From the NCBI RefSeq assembly GCF_019061185.1, contig NZ_JAHQZU010000006.1, forward strand, positions 124,001 to 188,000: DNA of 64,000 bases, given 5' to 3'. Position numbers and translations under genes: made by a program. Positions 37,439 through 46,031 of this stretch are shown in pieces; the stretch's first letter is position 1, and every line of letters begins with the position of its first letter. This DNA is from Paracoccus sp. Z118. GTDB taxonomy: Bacteria > Pseudomonadota > Alphaproteobacteria > Rhodobacterales > Rhodobacteraceae. The notes under the pieces were generated by a model, which saw only the letters and a list, made by a program, of their open reading frames with translations, searched no databases and was not told the DNA's origin.

Positions 37439-39259
37439 ATGGATATCCGCAACATCGCCATCATCGCCCACGTCGACCACGGCAAAACGACCATGGTCGA
37501 TCAGCTGCTGAAACAATCGGGCAGCTTCCGCGAGAACCAGGCGGTGGCGGAACGGGTGATGGATTCCAACGACATCGAGCGCGAGCGCGGGATCACCATC
37601 CTGGCGAAGGCGACTTCGGTCGAATGGAAGGGCACCCGCATCAACATCGTGGACACCCCCGGCCACGCCGATTTCGGCGGCGAGGTGGAACGCATCCTGT
37701 CCATGGTGGACGGCGTCTGCCTGCTGGTCGATGCTGCCGAAGGGCCGATGCCGCAGACGAAGTTCGTGACGTCGAAAGCGCTGGCGCTCGGGCTGCGGCC
37801 CATCGTGGTGCTGAACAAGGTGGACAAGCCCGCAGCCGAACCGGACCAGACGCTGAACGAAATCTTCGACCTCTTCGCCAATCTCGGCGCCACCGACGAG
37901 CAACTGGATTTCCCGCATGTCTATGCCTCGGGCATCGGCGGCTGGGCCGACGAGACGCTGGACGGGCCGCGCAAGGACCTGTCGGCCCTGTTCGACTTGA
38001 TCGTCCGCCACGTTCCCGCCCCCGTTCAGGCGGCCCGCAGCGACGAGCCGTTCCAGATGCTCGCCGTGACGCTGGGCGCGGACCCGTTCATCGGCCGCAT
38101 CCTGACGGGCCGCGTCGAGGCCGGCACCGCCCGCGCCGGCGACACGCTGAAGGCGCTGTCGCGCGACGGCGACCGGATCGAGCAGTTCCGCGTGTCCAAG
38201 ATCCTCGCCTTCCGCGGGCTGAACCAGACCGCCATCGACGAAGCCGTCGCGGGCGACATCGTGACCCTCGCCGGCATGGCCAAGGCGACCGTGGCCGACA
38301 CGCTCTGCGCGCCTGAGGTCGATGCGCCATTGCAGGCCAAGCCCATCGATCCGCCGACGATCAGCGTCACCTTCGGCATCAACGACTCGCCGCTGGCGGG
38401 CCGCGACGGCAACAAGGTCCAGTCCCGCGTGATCCGCGAGCGGCTGATGCGCGAGGCGGAAACCAACGTCGCGATCCGCGTCGAGGACACGCCCGGCGGC
38501 GACGCCTTCGTCGTCTCGGGCCGGGGCGAATTGCAGATGGGCGTGCTGATCGAGAACATGCGCCGCGAGGGATTCGAGCTGTCGATCTCGCGCCCCCGTG
38601 TCATCTACCGCGAAGAGAACGGCGAGCGGCTGGAGCCGATCGAGGAGGTCATCGTCGATGTCGATGACGATTATACCGGCGCGGTGATCGACAAGCTGAC
38701 CGGCACCCGCAAGGGCGATCTGGTCGAGATGCGCCCGGCGGGGACCGGCAAGACGCGGATCGTCGCGCATGTCCCCTCGCGCGGGCTGATCGGCTATCAG
38801 GGCGAGTTCATGACCGACACGCGGGGCAACGGCGTGCTGAACCGCATCTTCCACGACTGGGCCCCCTACAAGGGTCCGATCCAGGGCCGCCGCCAGGGCG
38901 TGCTGATCTCGATGGAGGACGGCGTGTCCGTCGCCTACGCCCTCTGGAACCTGGAGGAACGCGGCAAGCTGTTCATCGGCGCGCAGGAGCAGGTGTATCA
39001 GGGCATGATCATCGGCGAGCACAGCCGCGACAACGATCTGGAGGTGAACCCGCTGAAGGGCAAGAAGCTGACCAACGTGCGCGCCTCCGGCACGGACGAG
39101 GCGGTGCGGCTGACGACCCCGGTGCGGATGTCGCTGGAAGAGGCCATCGCCTATATCGACGACGACGAGCTGGTCGAGGTCACGCCCAAGGCGATCCGCC
39201 TGCGCAAGCGCTATCTCGATCCGCATGAGCGCAAGCGGCAGTCTCGTTCGGAAGGCTGA
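37439..39259 (+). CDS. typA: GTPase TypA/BipA
   Basis: A 606-residue ribosome-associated translational GTPase of the EF-G family, involved in 50S assembly and stress adaptation. The G1 motif is AHVDHGKTT (residues 10-18), RGITILAK is the switch region, DTPGHADFGGEV is G3 and NKVDKPAAEPD is G4. The C-terminal domain carries TRGNGVLNRIF and the TypA-specific end RLRKRYLDPHERKR. The length is typical. ATG 37439 is preceded by AGGAAGG. Confidence 0.97.
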   Translation: MDIRNIAIIAHVDHGKTTMVDQLLKQSGSFRENQAVAERVMDSNDIERERGITILAKATSVEWKGTRINIVDTPGHADFGGEVERILSMVDGVCLLVDAAEGPMPQTKFVTSKALALGLRPIVVLNKVDKPAAEPDQTLNEIFDLFANLGATDEQLDFPHVYASGIGGWADETLDGPRKDLSALFDLIVRHVPAPVQAARSDEPFQMLAVTLGADPFIGRILTGRVEAGTARAGDTLKALSRDGDRIEQFRVSKILAFRGLNQTAIDEAVAGDIVTLAGMAKATVADTLCAPEVDAPLQAKPIDPPTISVTFGINDSPLAGRDGNKVQSRVIRERLMREAETNVAIRVEDTPGGDAFVVSGRGELQMGVLIENMRREGFELSISRPRVIYREENGERLEPIEEVIVDVDDDYTGAVIDKLTGTRKGDLVEMRPAGTGKTRIVAHVPSRGLIGYQGEFMTDTRGNGVLNRIFHDWAPYKGPIQGRRQGVLISMEDGVSVAYALWNLEERGKLFIGAQEQVYQGMIIGEHSRDNDLEVNPLKGKKLTNVRASGTDEAVRLTTPVRMSLEEAIAYIDDDELVEVTPKAIRLRKRYLDPHERKRQSRSEG

Positions 39260-39329
39260 CATCCTTTCGAGGGATTGCGCCGTCGGCCCGGCGGGCCGAC
39301 AGTCAATGTCAACCCGAGGGGGAATGGCG

Positions 39330-39986
39330 ATGGAGCCCGGCGAATCAGCGATGGAGCTACTTCTGCGCGCGGCTTGCCACCGGCTGGTCGCGCCCGAACC
39401 TCCGTGCTGCGAGCCCGAAAGCCTGGCTGCCGAAACCGGCGTCGATCCCGAAACGGCCCGCGCCCTGCTGCCCGGCACCGACGCGGTGCTGAAGGCGGTT
39501 GCCGAAAGCGCCCTGCGCCGGCAGATGGATCACCTGACCCGGCGGCTGAGCGCCGCTGCCGGATGCGACAATCCGGCCCATCAGCTCGTCGAACTGGGCA
39601 AGGCCTCGGTGGAATGGGCGATCGAAAACCGGGACGACTACACGATCCTGAACCTCCCATCGGTCGGGAAGGTGGTGGATAGCGCCGAGCTGCAGCGTTA
39701 CCACGGTTCGCTGCAGGAACTGGCCCGTTCGATGCTGGAACGCGCCCGCGAACGCGGTCAGGTCCGCACCGACGCGGACATCACGGAACTCCTGCTGATC
39801 GTGCGCGCGTTTTCCTACGGCCTGTCGCGCCTCTATGTGGACCGGCAGCTTCGCATGTGGCTGCCGGACGACCCGGACCTCGACAGGCCCGCGATGCTGA
39901 ACACGGCACTGGAGGGCTTCGCGGACATGATGCTGACGGGCTGGCGGGAAGGGGCCGCCTGCTGCGGGACTTCGCGTCAGCAATAG
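39330..39986 (+). CDS. TetR-type transcriptional regulator
   Basis: A 218-residue one-domain-plus-ligand-domain regulator. The N-terminal part MELLLRAACHRL...ESLAAETGVDPETARALLPGTDAVLKAVAE (about 8-60) is a divergent helix-turn-helix; the C-terminal part is helical like TetR/AcrR ligand domains. Several in-frame ATGs exist; the one at 39330 is placed seven bases after GAGGGGG and is preferred over 39324, 39306 and 39225. The HTH is weakly conserved and no target is evident. It converges with the ferredoxin gene. Confidence 0.68.
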   Translation: MEPGESAMELLLRAACHRLVAPEPPCCEPESLAAETGVDPETARALLPGTDAVLKAVAESALRRQMDHLTRRLSAAAGCDNPAHQLVELGKASVEWAIENRDDYTILNLPSVGKVVDSAELQRYHGSLQELARSMLERARERGQVRTDADITELLLIVRAFSYGLSRLYVDRQLRMWLPDDPDLDRPAMLNTALEGFADMMLTGWREGAACCGTSRQQ

Positions 39987-39987
39987 G

Positions 39988-40020
39988 AGGCAGCCGGTCA
40001 CGCTTCGCGCGGCCGGCTGC
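39988..40020. terminator. Convergent hairpin between the TetR gene and ferredoxin gene
   Basis: GGCAGCCGG (39988-39996) and CCGGCTGCC (40012-40020) form a nine-base stem around a 15-base loop in the convergent gap. There is no clear T run, so it may act as a bidirectional transcript-end structure. Confidence 0.5.
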
Positions 40021-40041
40021 CTGGGCGGCCCGAGCCCGCTT

Positions 40042-40479
<438 letters not shown>

Positions 40480-40536
40480 TTAACCTGATCTCAAGGATTT
40501 CCGTGCAGTCTCCGAATCGCGGTACAGGCTGGGGAG

Positions 40537-40574
40537 CCGATGACCGCCCAGAGAGAAGTCGCCCCGGTCATCGG
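40537..40574. other. Inverted repeat with 10-bp perfect stem in the gene-free gap
   Basis: CCGATGACCG (40537-40546) and CGGTCATCGG (40565-40574) are perfect arms around an 18-base loop. It is in the only stretch above 300 bases without a gene (40366-40677) and between the two inverted repeat copies. No T run follows, so it is not an ordinary terminator. It could be a small-RNA hairpin or a protein site. Confidence 0.55.
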
Positions 40575-40627
40575 GTGAGACATCCCGTTCCTGCCGGAAG
40601 GCGGGGGTGGCCGGGGCGCAACTTCCG

Positions 40628-40656
40628 CGGCTTCTTTCTGGTCCAAATACCCATGC
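40628..40656 (-). repeat. Rhodobacterales-type intergenic repeat, copy 3 (inverted to copy 2)
   Basis: On the minus strand this reads GCATGGGTATTTGGACC followed by AGAAAGAAGCCG. It is nearly identical to the plus-strand copy at 40450. It lies 21 bases downstream of the ketoacyl-ACP synthase stop. Confidence 0.65.
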
Positions 40657-40677
40657 GGCCGCGCCACGCGGCACAGG

Positions 40678-42003
40678 TCACGCCCGTTTCAGCGCCAGCA
40701 CCGCATTTAGGCCGCCAAAGGCGAAGGCGTTGGACAGCACCGCGTCCACCTTTGCCTCGCGGGCGGTATTCGGCACCACGTCCAGCGCGCATTCGGGGTC
40801 GGGCTCCTCATAGCCGATCGTCGGCGCGATCACGCCGTCGCGCAGCGCCATGATGCAGGCGAGCAGCTCCACCGCGCCGGTGCCGCCGATGACATGGCCG
40901 TGCATGGACTTGGTCGAGGAGATCATCAGCCGGTCGGCGTGATGGCCGAAGGCATGGGCGACTGCGGCGCATTCGGTCTTGTCGTTGGCGGCGGTGCCGG
41001 TGCCGTGGGCGTTGATGTAGCCGACCTCTTCGGGGTTGAGCCGCGCGTCCTTCATCGCCCCGGTGATCGCCCGTTCCGCCCCCTGGGCTGAGGGCATGAC
41101 GATGTCCTGCGCGTCCGCGGACATGGCGAAGCCCACAACTTCCGCCAAGATGTCGGCGCCGCGGGCGCGAGCGTGGTCGTAATCCTCGAACACGAAGACG
41201 CCCGCCCCCTCGCCCTGCACCATGCCGTTGCGGTTGGCGCTGAACGGGCGGCAGGCGTCCTTGGACATGACCCGCAGCCCTTCCCACGCCTTGACGCCGC
41301 CGAAGCACAGCATCGCCTCGGACCCGCCGGTCAGCATGACCTTGGCCCCGCCCGAACGGATCATCTGGAAGGCAAGGCCCATCGCGTGGTTGGAGCTTGC
41401 GCAGGCCGTGGCGACGGTGAAGGCGGGGCCGCGCAGGCCGAATTCCATGCTGACATGGCTGGCGGCGGCGTTGTTCATCAGCTTGGGGACGACAAACGGA
41501 TGGACGCGGTTCTTCCCCTCCTCATAGACGACGCGGTAATTTTCGTCCCAGGTGTTCAGCCCGCCGCCGGCCGTGCCCAGCACGACGCCCGAGCAGAGCC
41601 CGAGTTCCCCATGGAAGGCGAGGCCGGATTGCGCGACGGCCTCCTTGGCGGCGAGCAGGCTGAACTGGGTGAACTTGTCGTAGAGGAGGATCTGCTGGCG
41701 GTTGAAGTGGGCCTCCGGCTCCCAATCGTGGATCTGCGCGCCGATCTGCACGGTCAGCCGCTCGACATCCCGGAAATCCAGTCTGGTGATCCCGCAACGG
41801 CCTTCGCGCATGGCCGCCATCGTGTCGGGGACGTTCAGCCCGAGGGCATTCACCGTGCCCGAGCCGGTGACGACCACGCGCCGCAATCCCGAACGCGGCG
41901 GCTCGGGCGTCAGCACGGGCGCCGCCAGCGGCGTGGCGGGCGCGTCATCCACCGCCGCGTCGCTGCCTGTCGCACCCTCCGCTTTCAAGCCTGTCGGATT
42001 CAT
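40678..42003 (-). CDS. Beta-ketoacyl-ACP synthase with N-terminal extension
   Basis: A 441-residue FabF-type condensing enzyme. The catalytic triad is C201 (TVATACASSNHA), H333 (AHGTGT) and H370 (MHGHVIGGTG). About 40 residues of Ala/Pro-rich sequence precede the usual core start RRVVVTGSG. It overlaps the dedicated acyl carrier protein gene by ATGA, and an LpxD homologue lies just upstream, so it probably makes or extends a special acyl chain for an envelope lipid and not bulk fatty acids. No fabD, fabG or fabZ is nearby. Confidence 0.92.
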   Translation of the reverse strand: MNPTGLKAEGATGSDAAVDDAPATPLAAPVLTPEPPRSGLRRVVVTGSGTVNALGLNVPDTMAAMREGRCGITRLDFRDVERLTVQIGAQIHDWEPEAHFNRQQILLYDKFTQFSLLAAKEAVAQSGLAFHGELGLCSGVVLGTAGGGLNTWDENYRVVYEEGKNRVHPFVVPKLMNNAAASHVSMEFGLRGPAFTVATACASSNHAMGLAFQMIRSGGAKVMLTGGSEAMLCFGGVKAWEGLRVMSKDACRPFSANRNGMVQGEGAGVFVFEDYDHARARGADILAEVVGFAMSADAQDIVMPSAQGAERAITGAMKDARLNPEEVGYINAHGTGTAANDKTECAAVAHAFGHHADRLMISSTKSMHGHVIGGTGAVELLACIMALRDGVIAPTIGYEEPDPECALDVVPNTAREAKVDAVLSNAFAFGGLNAVLALKRA

Positions 42004-42263
42004 CCCCTGTCAGCCACAAGCTTTTCCACCGCAGCCGTGATCGAGCCGACTGTCGAGACGTCGAAATCCGATTGATCGGGCTCGTTGGCGTTAAACGGGA
42101 TCGAGATGTCGAACGCCTCCTCGATGGCGAAGATCGACTCGACCATGCCGAGGCTGTCGATGCCCAGATCGGCGGGGCTCATGTCGGGCCGGACCTCTGA
42201 CGGGTCCAGCATCGCCTGTTCGGCGATGATGGCGATGATGCGGTCGTGGACGTCTTTGGACAT
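42000..42263 (-). CDS. Dedicated acyl carrier protein
   Basis: An 87-residue acidic four-helix carrier. The phosphopantetheine attachment site is S37 in LGIDSLGMVE, followed by the usual EEAFDISIP. It differs from housekeeping AcpP in its tail and lies between an LpxD homologue and a ketoacyl-ACP synthase, with an ATGA overlap to the latter. Rhizobial AcpXL, which carries very-long-chain acyl groups for lipid A, is a functional analogy; I do not claim orthology. The ATG at 42263 opens the conserved sequence. Confidence 0.92.
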   Translation of the reverse strand: MSKDVHDRIIAIIAEQAMLDPSEVRPDMSPADLGIDSLGMVESIFAIEEAFDISIPFNANEPDQSDFDVSTVGSITAAVEKLVADRG

Positions 42264-42277
42264 GCGGGGCTCCGGTT

Positions 42278-43378
42278 TCAGTCCTTTTCCAACAGCCGTG
42301 CAACCGTTTTCTGAAGCTCGGCGACCTGAGCGAACAGGCGCGGCAGACGGCGGGTTGCCTTGTTGATCTCGATCTGGGTTTCCATCCTGACCGCGGGCGA
42401 TCCCAGGATCACGCGCCCGGCCGGAACATTGGTGAAGATCTCGCTGCCGCCGCCCGCGATCACGTCGTCGCCGACGAAGATGTTGTCGTTGACGGCCGCT
42501 TTCCCGGCCAGCACGACCCGGTCGCCGATCCGCGCCGACCCGGCCACGCCGGACATCCCACACAGCAGGCAGTCGCGCCCGATCTGCGTGTTGTGGCCGA
42601 TCTGCACCAGGTTATCCACCTTGGTCCCCGAGCCGATCGAGGTTGCGCGGACGGTGCCCCGGTCGATGGTCGAGTTGGCGCCGACCTCGACATCGTCCCC
42701 CAGCGTCACGCCGCCCAGCGAATGAATACGGACCCAGTGCTGGTCGGTCGGACCCTGCCGTTCGCCCAGGGTTTTGCGGACCTGCTCGATCCCCGATTCC
42801 TCGGGCGTGACGAACGAGAACCCGTCCCCGCCGATCGCCGCCCCGTGCTGCAGGATCAGCCGGTCGCCCGCCGTCACCCCGTGGGCGATGCGGACGCCCG
42901 CGTGGATCAGCGCGTCGTCGCCGATGACGCTGTCCGCGCCGATCGACACATGCGAGGCGATCCGCGCCCGCGCGCCGATCCGCACTCGGGGACCGATCAC
43001 GACATAGGGGCCGACGGACGGCTCGGGTCCGAGGGCGGCCGATGGGTCGATGATGGCCGTGGGATGGATGCCCTGCGGCATCTCGGGCCCGCGGTCCAGC
43101 GCGCGGGTCAGCCCGGCCATCGCAAGCCGCGGGCGCGGGACGAAGATCGCGGCCAGCAGCCCGTACGCTTCGGGATCGGCGCCTTCGGCCAGCAGCGCGA
43201 TGCTGCCCGGCGGCAGGTTCTCGGCGTATTTCGGCGACATCGCCAGCGCGACGCGGCCCGCGCCGTCCGCGACAGGCTCCACCTCGCCCGGCTCGGCGGC
43301 GCCGGTCACGCGGATCGAGGGCTCGCCCCACAGGCGCGCATCGAGGGCGCGCGCCAGATCGGCCATGGTCAGGGTCAT
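42278..43378 (-). CDS. lpxD: LpxD-type UDP-3-O-acyl-glucosamine N-acyltransferase
   Basis: A 366-residue left-handed beta-helix acyltransferase. It has the N-terminal uridine-binding domain (about 1-100), hexapeptide repeats (about 103-320) and a C-terminal helix. The catalytic His is H262 in VDNLVQIGHN, equivalent to E. coli LpxD. It adds a hydroxyacyl chain to UDP-glucosamine in lipid A synthesis, using acyl-ACP. The main lpxD of related bacteria usually lies in the bamA-lpxD-fabZ-lpxA cluster, so this is probably a second copy working with the adjacent ACP and ketoacyl synthase. Confidence 0.92.
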   Translation of the reverse strand: MTLTMADLARALDARLWGEPSIRVTGAAEPGEVEPVADGAGRVALAMSPKYAENLPPGSIALLAEGADPEAYGLLAAIFVPRPRLAMAGLTRALDRGPEMPQGIHPTAIIDPSAALGPEPSVGPYVVIGPRVRIGARARIASHVSIGADSVIGDDALIHAGVRIAHGVTAGDRLILQHGAAIGGDGFSFVTPEESGIEQVRKTLGERQGPTDQHWVRIHSLGGVTLGDDVEVGANSTIDRGTVRATSIGSGTKVDNLVQIGHNTQIGRDCLLCGMSGVAGSARIGDRVVLAGKAAVNDNIFVGDDVIAGGGSEIFTNVPAGRVILGSPAVRMETQIEINKATRRLPRLFAQVAELQKTVARLLEKD

Positions 43379-43401
43379 GCGGCCTTCCTTTCGCTGGCGT
43401 G

Positions 43402-45054
43402 TTAACCTTCTCCGCCGTCATTTTCCAGCCCGGCCTTGAGCAGTGCCTGCCAGAGCTTGCCGTCGCGGTTGTAGATGTCGGGATAGCTGCGGATCATGCC
43501 GTCGTCATCCGGTAGCGTCGTGAAATACACCAGATGCACCGGAATGTCCGGGTCGAGCGCCAGCCACGCCTCGCGCCCCGAGTTCCGCGCGCGGGCATAG
43601 GTCGCCGCCGGGTCGTTGACCTGTCCCTCCAGCAACGCATGAGCCAGTTCCACCGGCCGCTGGATGCGGATGCAGCCGTTCGAATATGCCCGCCGCGACT
43701 GCGAGAACAGCCCGCGTGTCGGCGTGTCATGCAGGTAGATGTTCCAGCGGTTGGGGAAGATGAACTTCACCTCTCCCAGCGCATTGTCGTCGCCGGGTTT
43801 CTGCTGGAGGCGAAAGGGGAAGCTGGCGGCGGTGTAGCGGTTGAAATCGACCTGATCGCGCGGCACCACCCTGCCCCGCCCGTCGATCACGTCGAGATGG
43901 GCGACGGCGTGGCGGTTGGCCTGAAGCCGCGGCAGGTAATCCCGCACGGTCATCGAGCGCGGCACGTTCCAGCGGGGGTTCACGACGATGTGTTCCATCA
44001 TGTCCGAGAACTCGGGCGTCTCCATGTGGGCGTCGGTCTTGCCGATCACCACCCCCGTCTCGAACACGCTGCGCCCGCCGTCGCGGATCTCGGCGGTATA
44101 TTCGGGCAGGTTCACCCAGACCTGCCGGGCGTTCGGGTCATGCCCGTTCAGCCAGCGCATCCGTTCGAGAGACAGGATCAGAGCCCGCGCCCGCGCCCCC
44201 GCGCCCCCGTTCAGCCGCTCGATGGTGCGGGGGCCGGCGATGCCGTCGGGCTTGAGGCCGGCGCGCTGCTGAAACGCGCGGACGGCGTCGGTCAGGTCCT
44301 CGTCATATCTCTCGCCCCCCGACGCGGGAAAGCCGATGGAGGCGAGCCGTTCCCGCAGGGCCGCGACGGCCGGGCCGGTCGCGCCGGGCTTGTAGAGTCC
44401 GGCGGGAACCTTCGGGGCGGTGGACGGGGCGCTGAGCTTCGCGAGGTCGGCCAGCGCCGCTTGTAGTGCGAGATAGCGCGGATCGCTCGGCTCCACCCCG
44501 CGCAGCACGGCGGCGGGATCGGCAGCGGCGATGAACCCGGTCAGCACCGCATCGAGGTCGGCGCGCTGGACCGTCCGGTGATTGGCGCTGTCCACATTTC
44601 GCGGATCGACCAGCCCGCCCGAGACGTCATGCACCCAGGCGGCGAGACTCTGGGCGAAGGCGATCTCGTCCCCGCGGGTGGAGGGGCCGCGTTCGTCGAT
44701 TTGCCGCAGCTCGGCCGGCCGGTAGCGTGCGGGCGCCAGCCCGTGTTCGGGCGCGCGGGCGACGACCCCGATCAGTGCCCGCCGCTGCGGCGCGGCTTCG
44801 GGGCCGAGAAAGACCGGCGCAAGACCGTTCGCGCCGTAGAAGGACGCGAGGCCGGGCGAGCCCGCCACGGATTCGGCCAACGCGAACTGATCGGCCGTGA
44901 AGTCAAGCTTGGGCGCCGGCGCGGCCAGCGCACCCTGGCCGATGTTCACGAAAAGCACCAATGCCGCGAGCGCCGCCAGACGCCCGCACGGTTCGGTTGT
45001 GCTGATTTGCACGGCACGGCTGTATCGCTCAAGTGACTGGAAACGCTCGGTCAT
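43402..45054 (-). CDS. L,D-transpeptidase with peptidoglycan-binding domain (YcbB type)
   Basis: A 550-residue periplasmic enzyme that makes 3-3 cross-links in peptidoglycan. A hydrophobic stretch near residues 25-45 serves as signal or anchor. A YcbB-type region fills about 55-215, a peptidoglycan-binding domain is at about 221-281 (PGATGPAVAALRERL, GLKPDGIAGPRTIERLN), and the YkuD catalytic motif is H442-D-T...S-N-G-C461-I-R. ATG 45054 is used, but 45060 is also in frame. It is divergent from a DUF882 gene, matching the ycbB-ycbK pairing known in other bacteria. Confidence 0.93.
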   Translation of the reverse strand: MTERFQSLERYSRAVQISTTEPCGRLAALAALVLFVNIGQGALAAPAPKLDFTADQFALAESVAGSPGLASFYGANGLAPVFLGPEAAPQRRALIGVVARAPEHGLAPARYRPAELRQIDERGPSTRGDEIAFAQSLAAWVHDVSGGLVDPRNVDSANHRTVQRADLDAVLTGFIAAADPAAVLRGVEPSDPRYLALQAALADLAKLSAPSTAPKVPAGLYKPGATGPAVAALRERLASIGFPASGGERYDEDLTDAVRAFQQRAGLKPDGIAGPRTIERLNGGAGARARALILSLERMRWLNGHDPNARQVWVNLPEYTAEIRDGGRSVFETGVVIGKTDAHMETPEFSDMMEHIVVNPRWNVPRSMTVRDYLPRLQANRHAVAHLDVIDGRGRVVPRDQVDFNRYTAASFPFRLQQKPGDDNALGEVKFIFPNRWNIYLHDTPTRGLFSQSRRAYSNGCIRIQRPVELAHALLEGQVNDPAATYARARNSGREAWLALDPDIPVHLVYFTTLPDDDGMIRSYPDIYNRDGKLWQALLKAGLENDGGEG

Positions 45055-45233
45055 GTGCATCTGCCCGTTTTGTTGTCGGCGACTTTTTGCCGATGTTGGC
45101 AGGTAAAAGCGGGTTTGGGAATGAATCGGTTCCGTTGATCGCGCGGCAGTGACATATTGTTAACAGGTCCGGACTAAACCGGGCGCGCCACTCGATGGCA
45201 CGAATAATGAACGCAGGACAGGCGGATCAGAAC

Positions 45234-45791
45234 ATGACCATCCAATTCTCGCGCCGCGGCATCCTTGGCGTGTTTGCAGCCACGTCCGTCGCTGCAGCGC
45301 CGGTGATGGCAAACGCGTTCGGGATCATTCGCAAGGCTGGCGATTATCGCCGCGTTCGGATGTATTCCGGCCGGACCGGCGAAACCATCGACACCGTATA
45401 CTGGGTGGACGGCAAGTACATCCGGGACTCGCTCAACGAAATCAACATCTTCATGCGCGACTGGCGCACGGGGGAAGTGATCGGGGTCGATCCGCGCATG
45501 ATCGACGTGGCGGCCGCCTCGCACCGGCTGCTGCAAACCAACGAGCCGTACATGATGCTGTCGGGCTACCGCTCGCCCCGCACCAACGCCATGCTGCGCT
45601 CGCGCAGCTCGGGCGTGGCGCGCAACTCGCTGCACATGACGGGCAAGGCCGCCGACCTGCGGCTGAAATCGCGCTCGGTCTCGCAGATGTATCAGGCGGC
45701 GGCGTCCTGCAAGGCGGGCGGCGTGGGCCGGTATTCCAAATCGAACTTCGTCCACATGGATTGCGGCCCCGTCCGCACCTGGGGCGGCTGA
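45234..45791 (+). CDS. DUF882 (YcbK-like) peptidase M15-type protein
   Basis: A 185-residue secreted protein. The N-terminus MTIQFSRRGILGVFAATSVAA is a Tat-type signal. The peptidase M15-like fold shows the zinc ligands in HMTGKAADLRL (H-x6-D) and the final FVHMDCG. This is the YcbK/DUF882 group, thought to act on peptidoglycan. An ATG at 45195 is in frame, but 45234 begins at the signal peptide. It is divergent from an L,D-transpeptidase gene, a common pairing, and is closed by a terminator at 45823. Confidence 0.92.
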   Translation: MTIQFSRRGILGVFAATSVAAAPVMANAFGIIRKAGDYRRVRMYSGRTGETIDTVYWVDGKYIRDSLNEINIFMRDWRTGEVIGVDPRMIDVAAASHRLLQTNEPYMMLSGYRSPRTNAMLRSRSSGVARNSLHMTGKAADLRLKSRSVSQMYQAAASCKAGGVGRYSKSNFVHMDCGPVRTWGG

Positions 45792-45822
45792 GCCGAAACG
45801 ACCGACCGCGACCGAGACTCCG

Positions 45823-45851
45823 GGCCCGCCACTGGCGGGCCTTGTCGCTTT
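45823..45851 (+). terminator. Terminator after the DUF882 gene
   Basis: GGCCCGCC (45823-45830), ACT loop and GGCGGGCC (45834-45841) are followed by TTGTCGCTT. The hairpin separates the DUF882 gene from the colitose operon; the next 180 bases before 46032 contain no other feature that I can see. Confidence 0.75.
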
Positions 45852-46031
45852 GCGGGCTATGTGCCCGGCGAGAGCCGCCGGCCTGGCGCGAGGCACACGG
45901 CGGGCCCGCAACCTCAAGCTGTGGCAGGAAGCCGTCACCTCGCGGAAATCGGCCCGCTCCGCGCCAATCTCATGGCCAGCACCGCCGCCGCCCGCTATGC
46001 ACATCGCGCAACGCCGAATGCAGGTGCGCCG

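Noticed and set aside
40537-40574. Terminator reading of the 10-bp hairpin
   Set aside because: No T run on either strand and no gene ends next to it on that side; kept as an unexplained inverted repeat.
40480-40674. A 64-codon minus-strand frame in the gene-free gap
   Set aside because: It crosses the hairpin and one repeat copy, has no ribosome site and no recognisable sequence.
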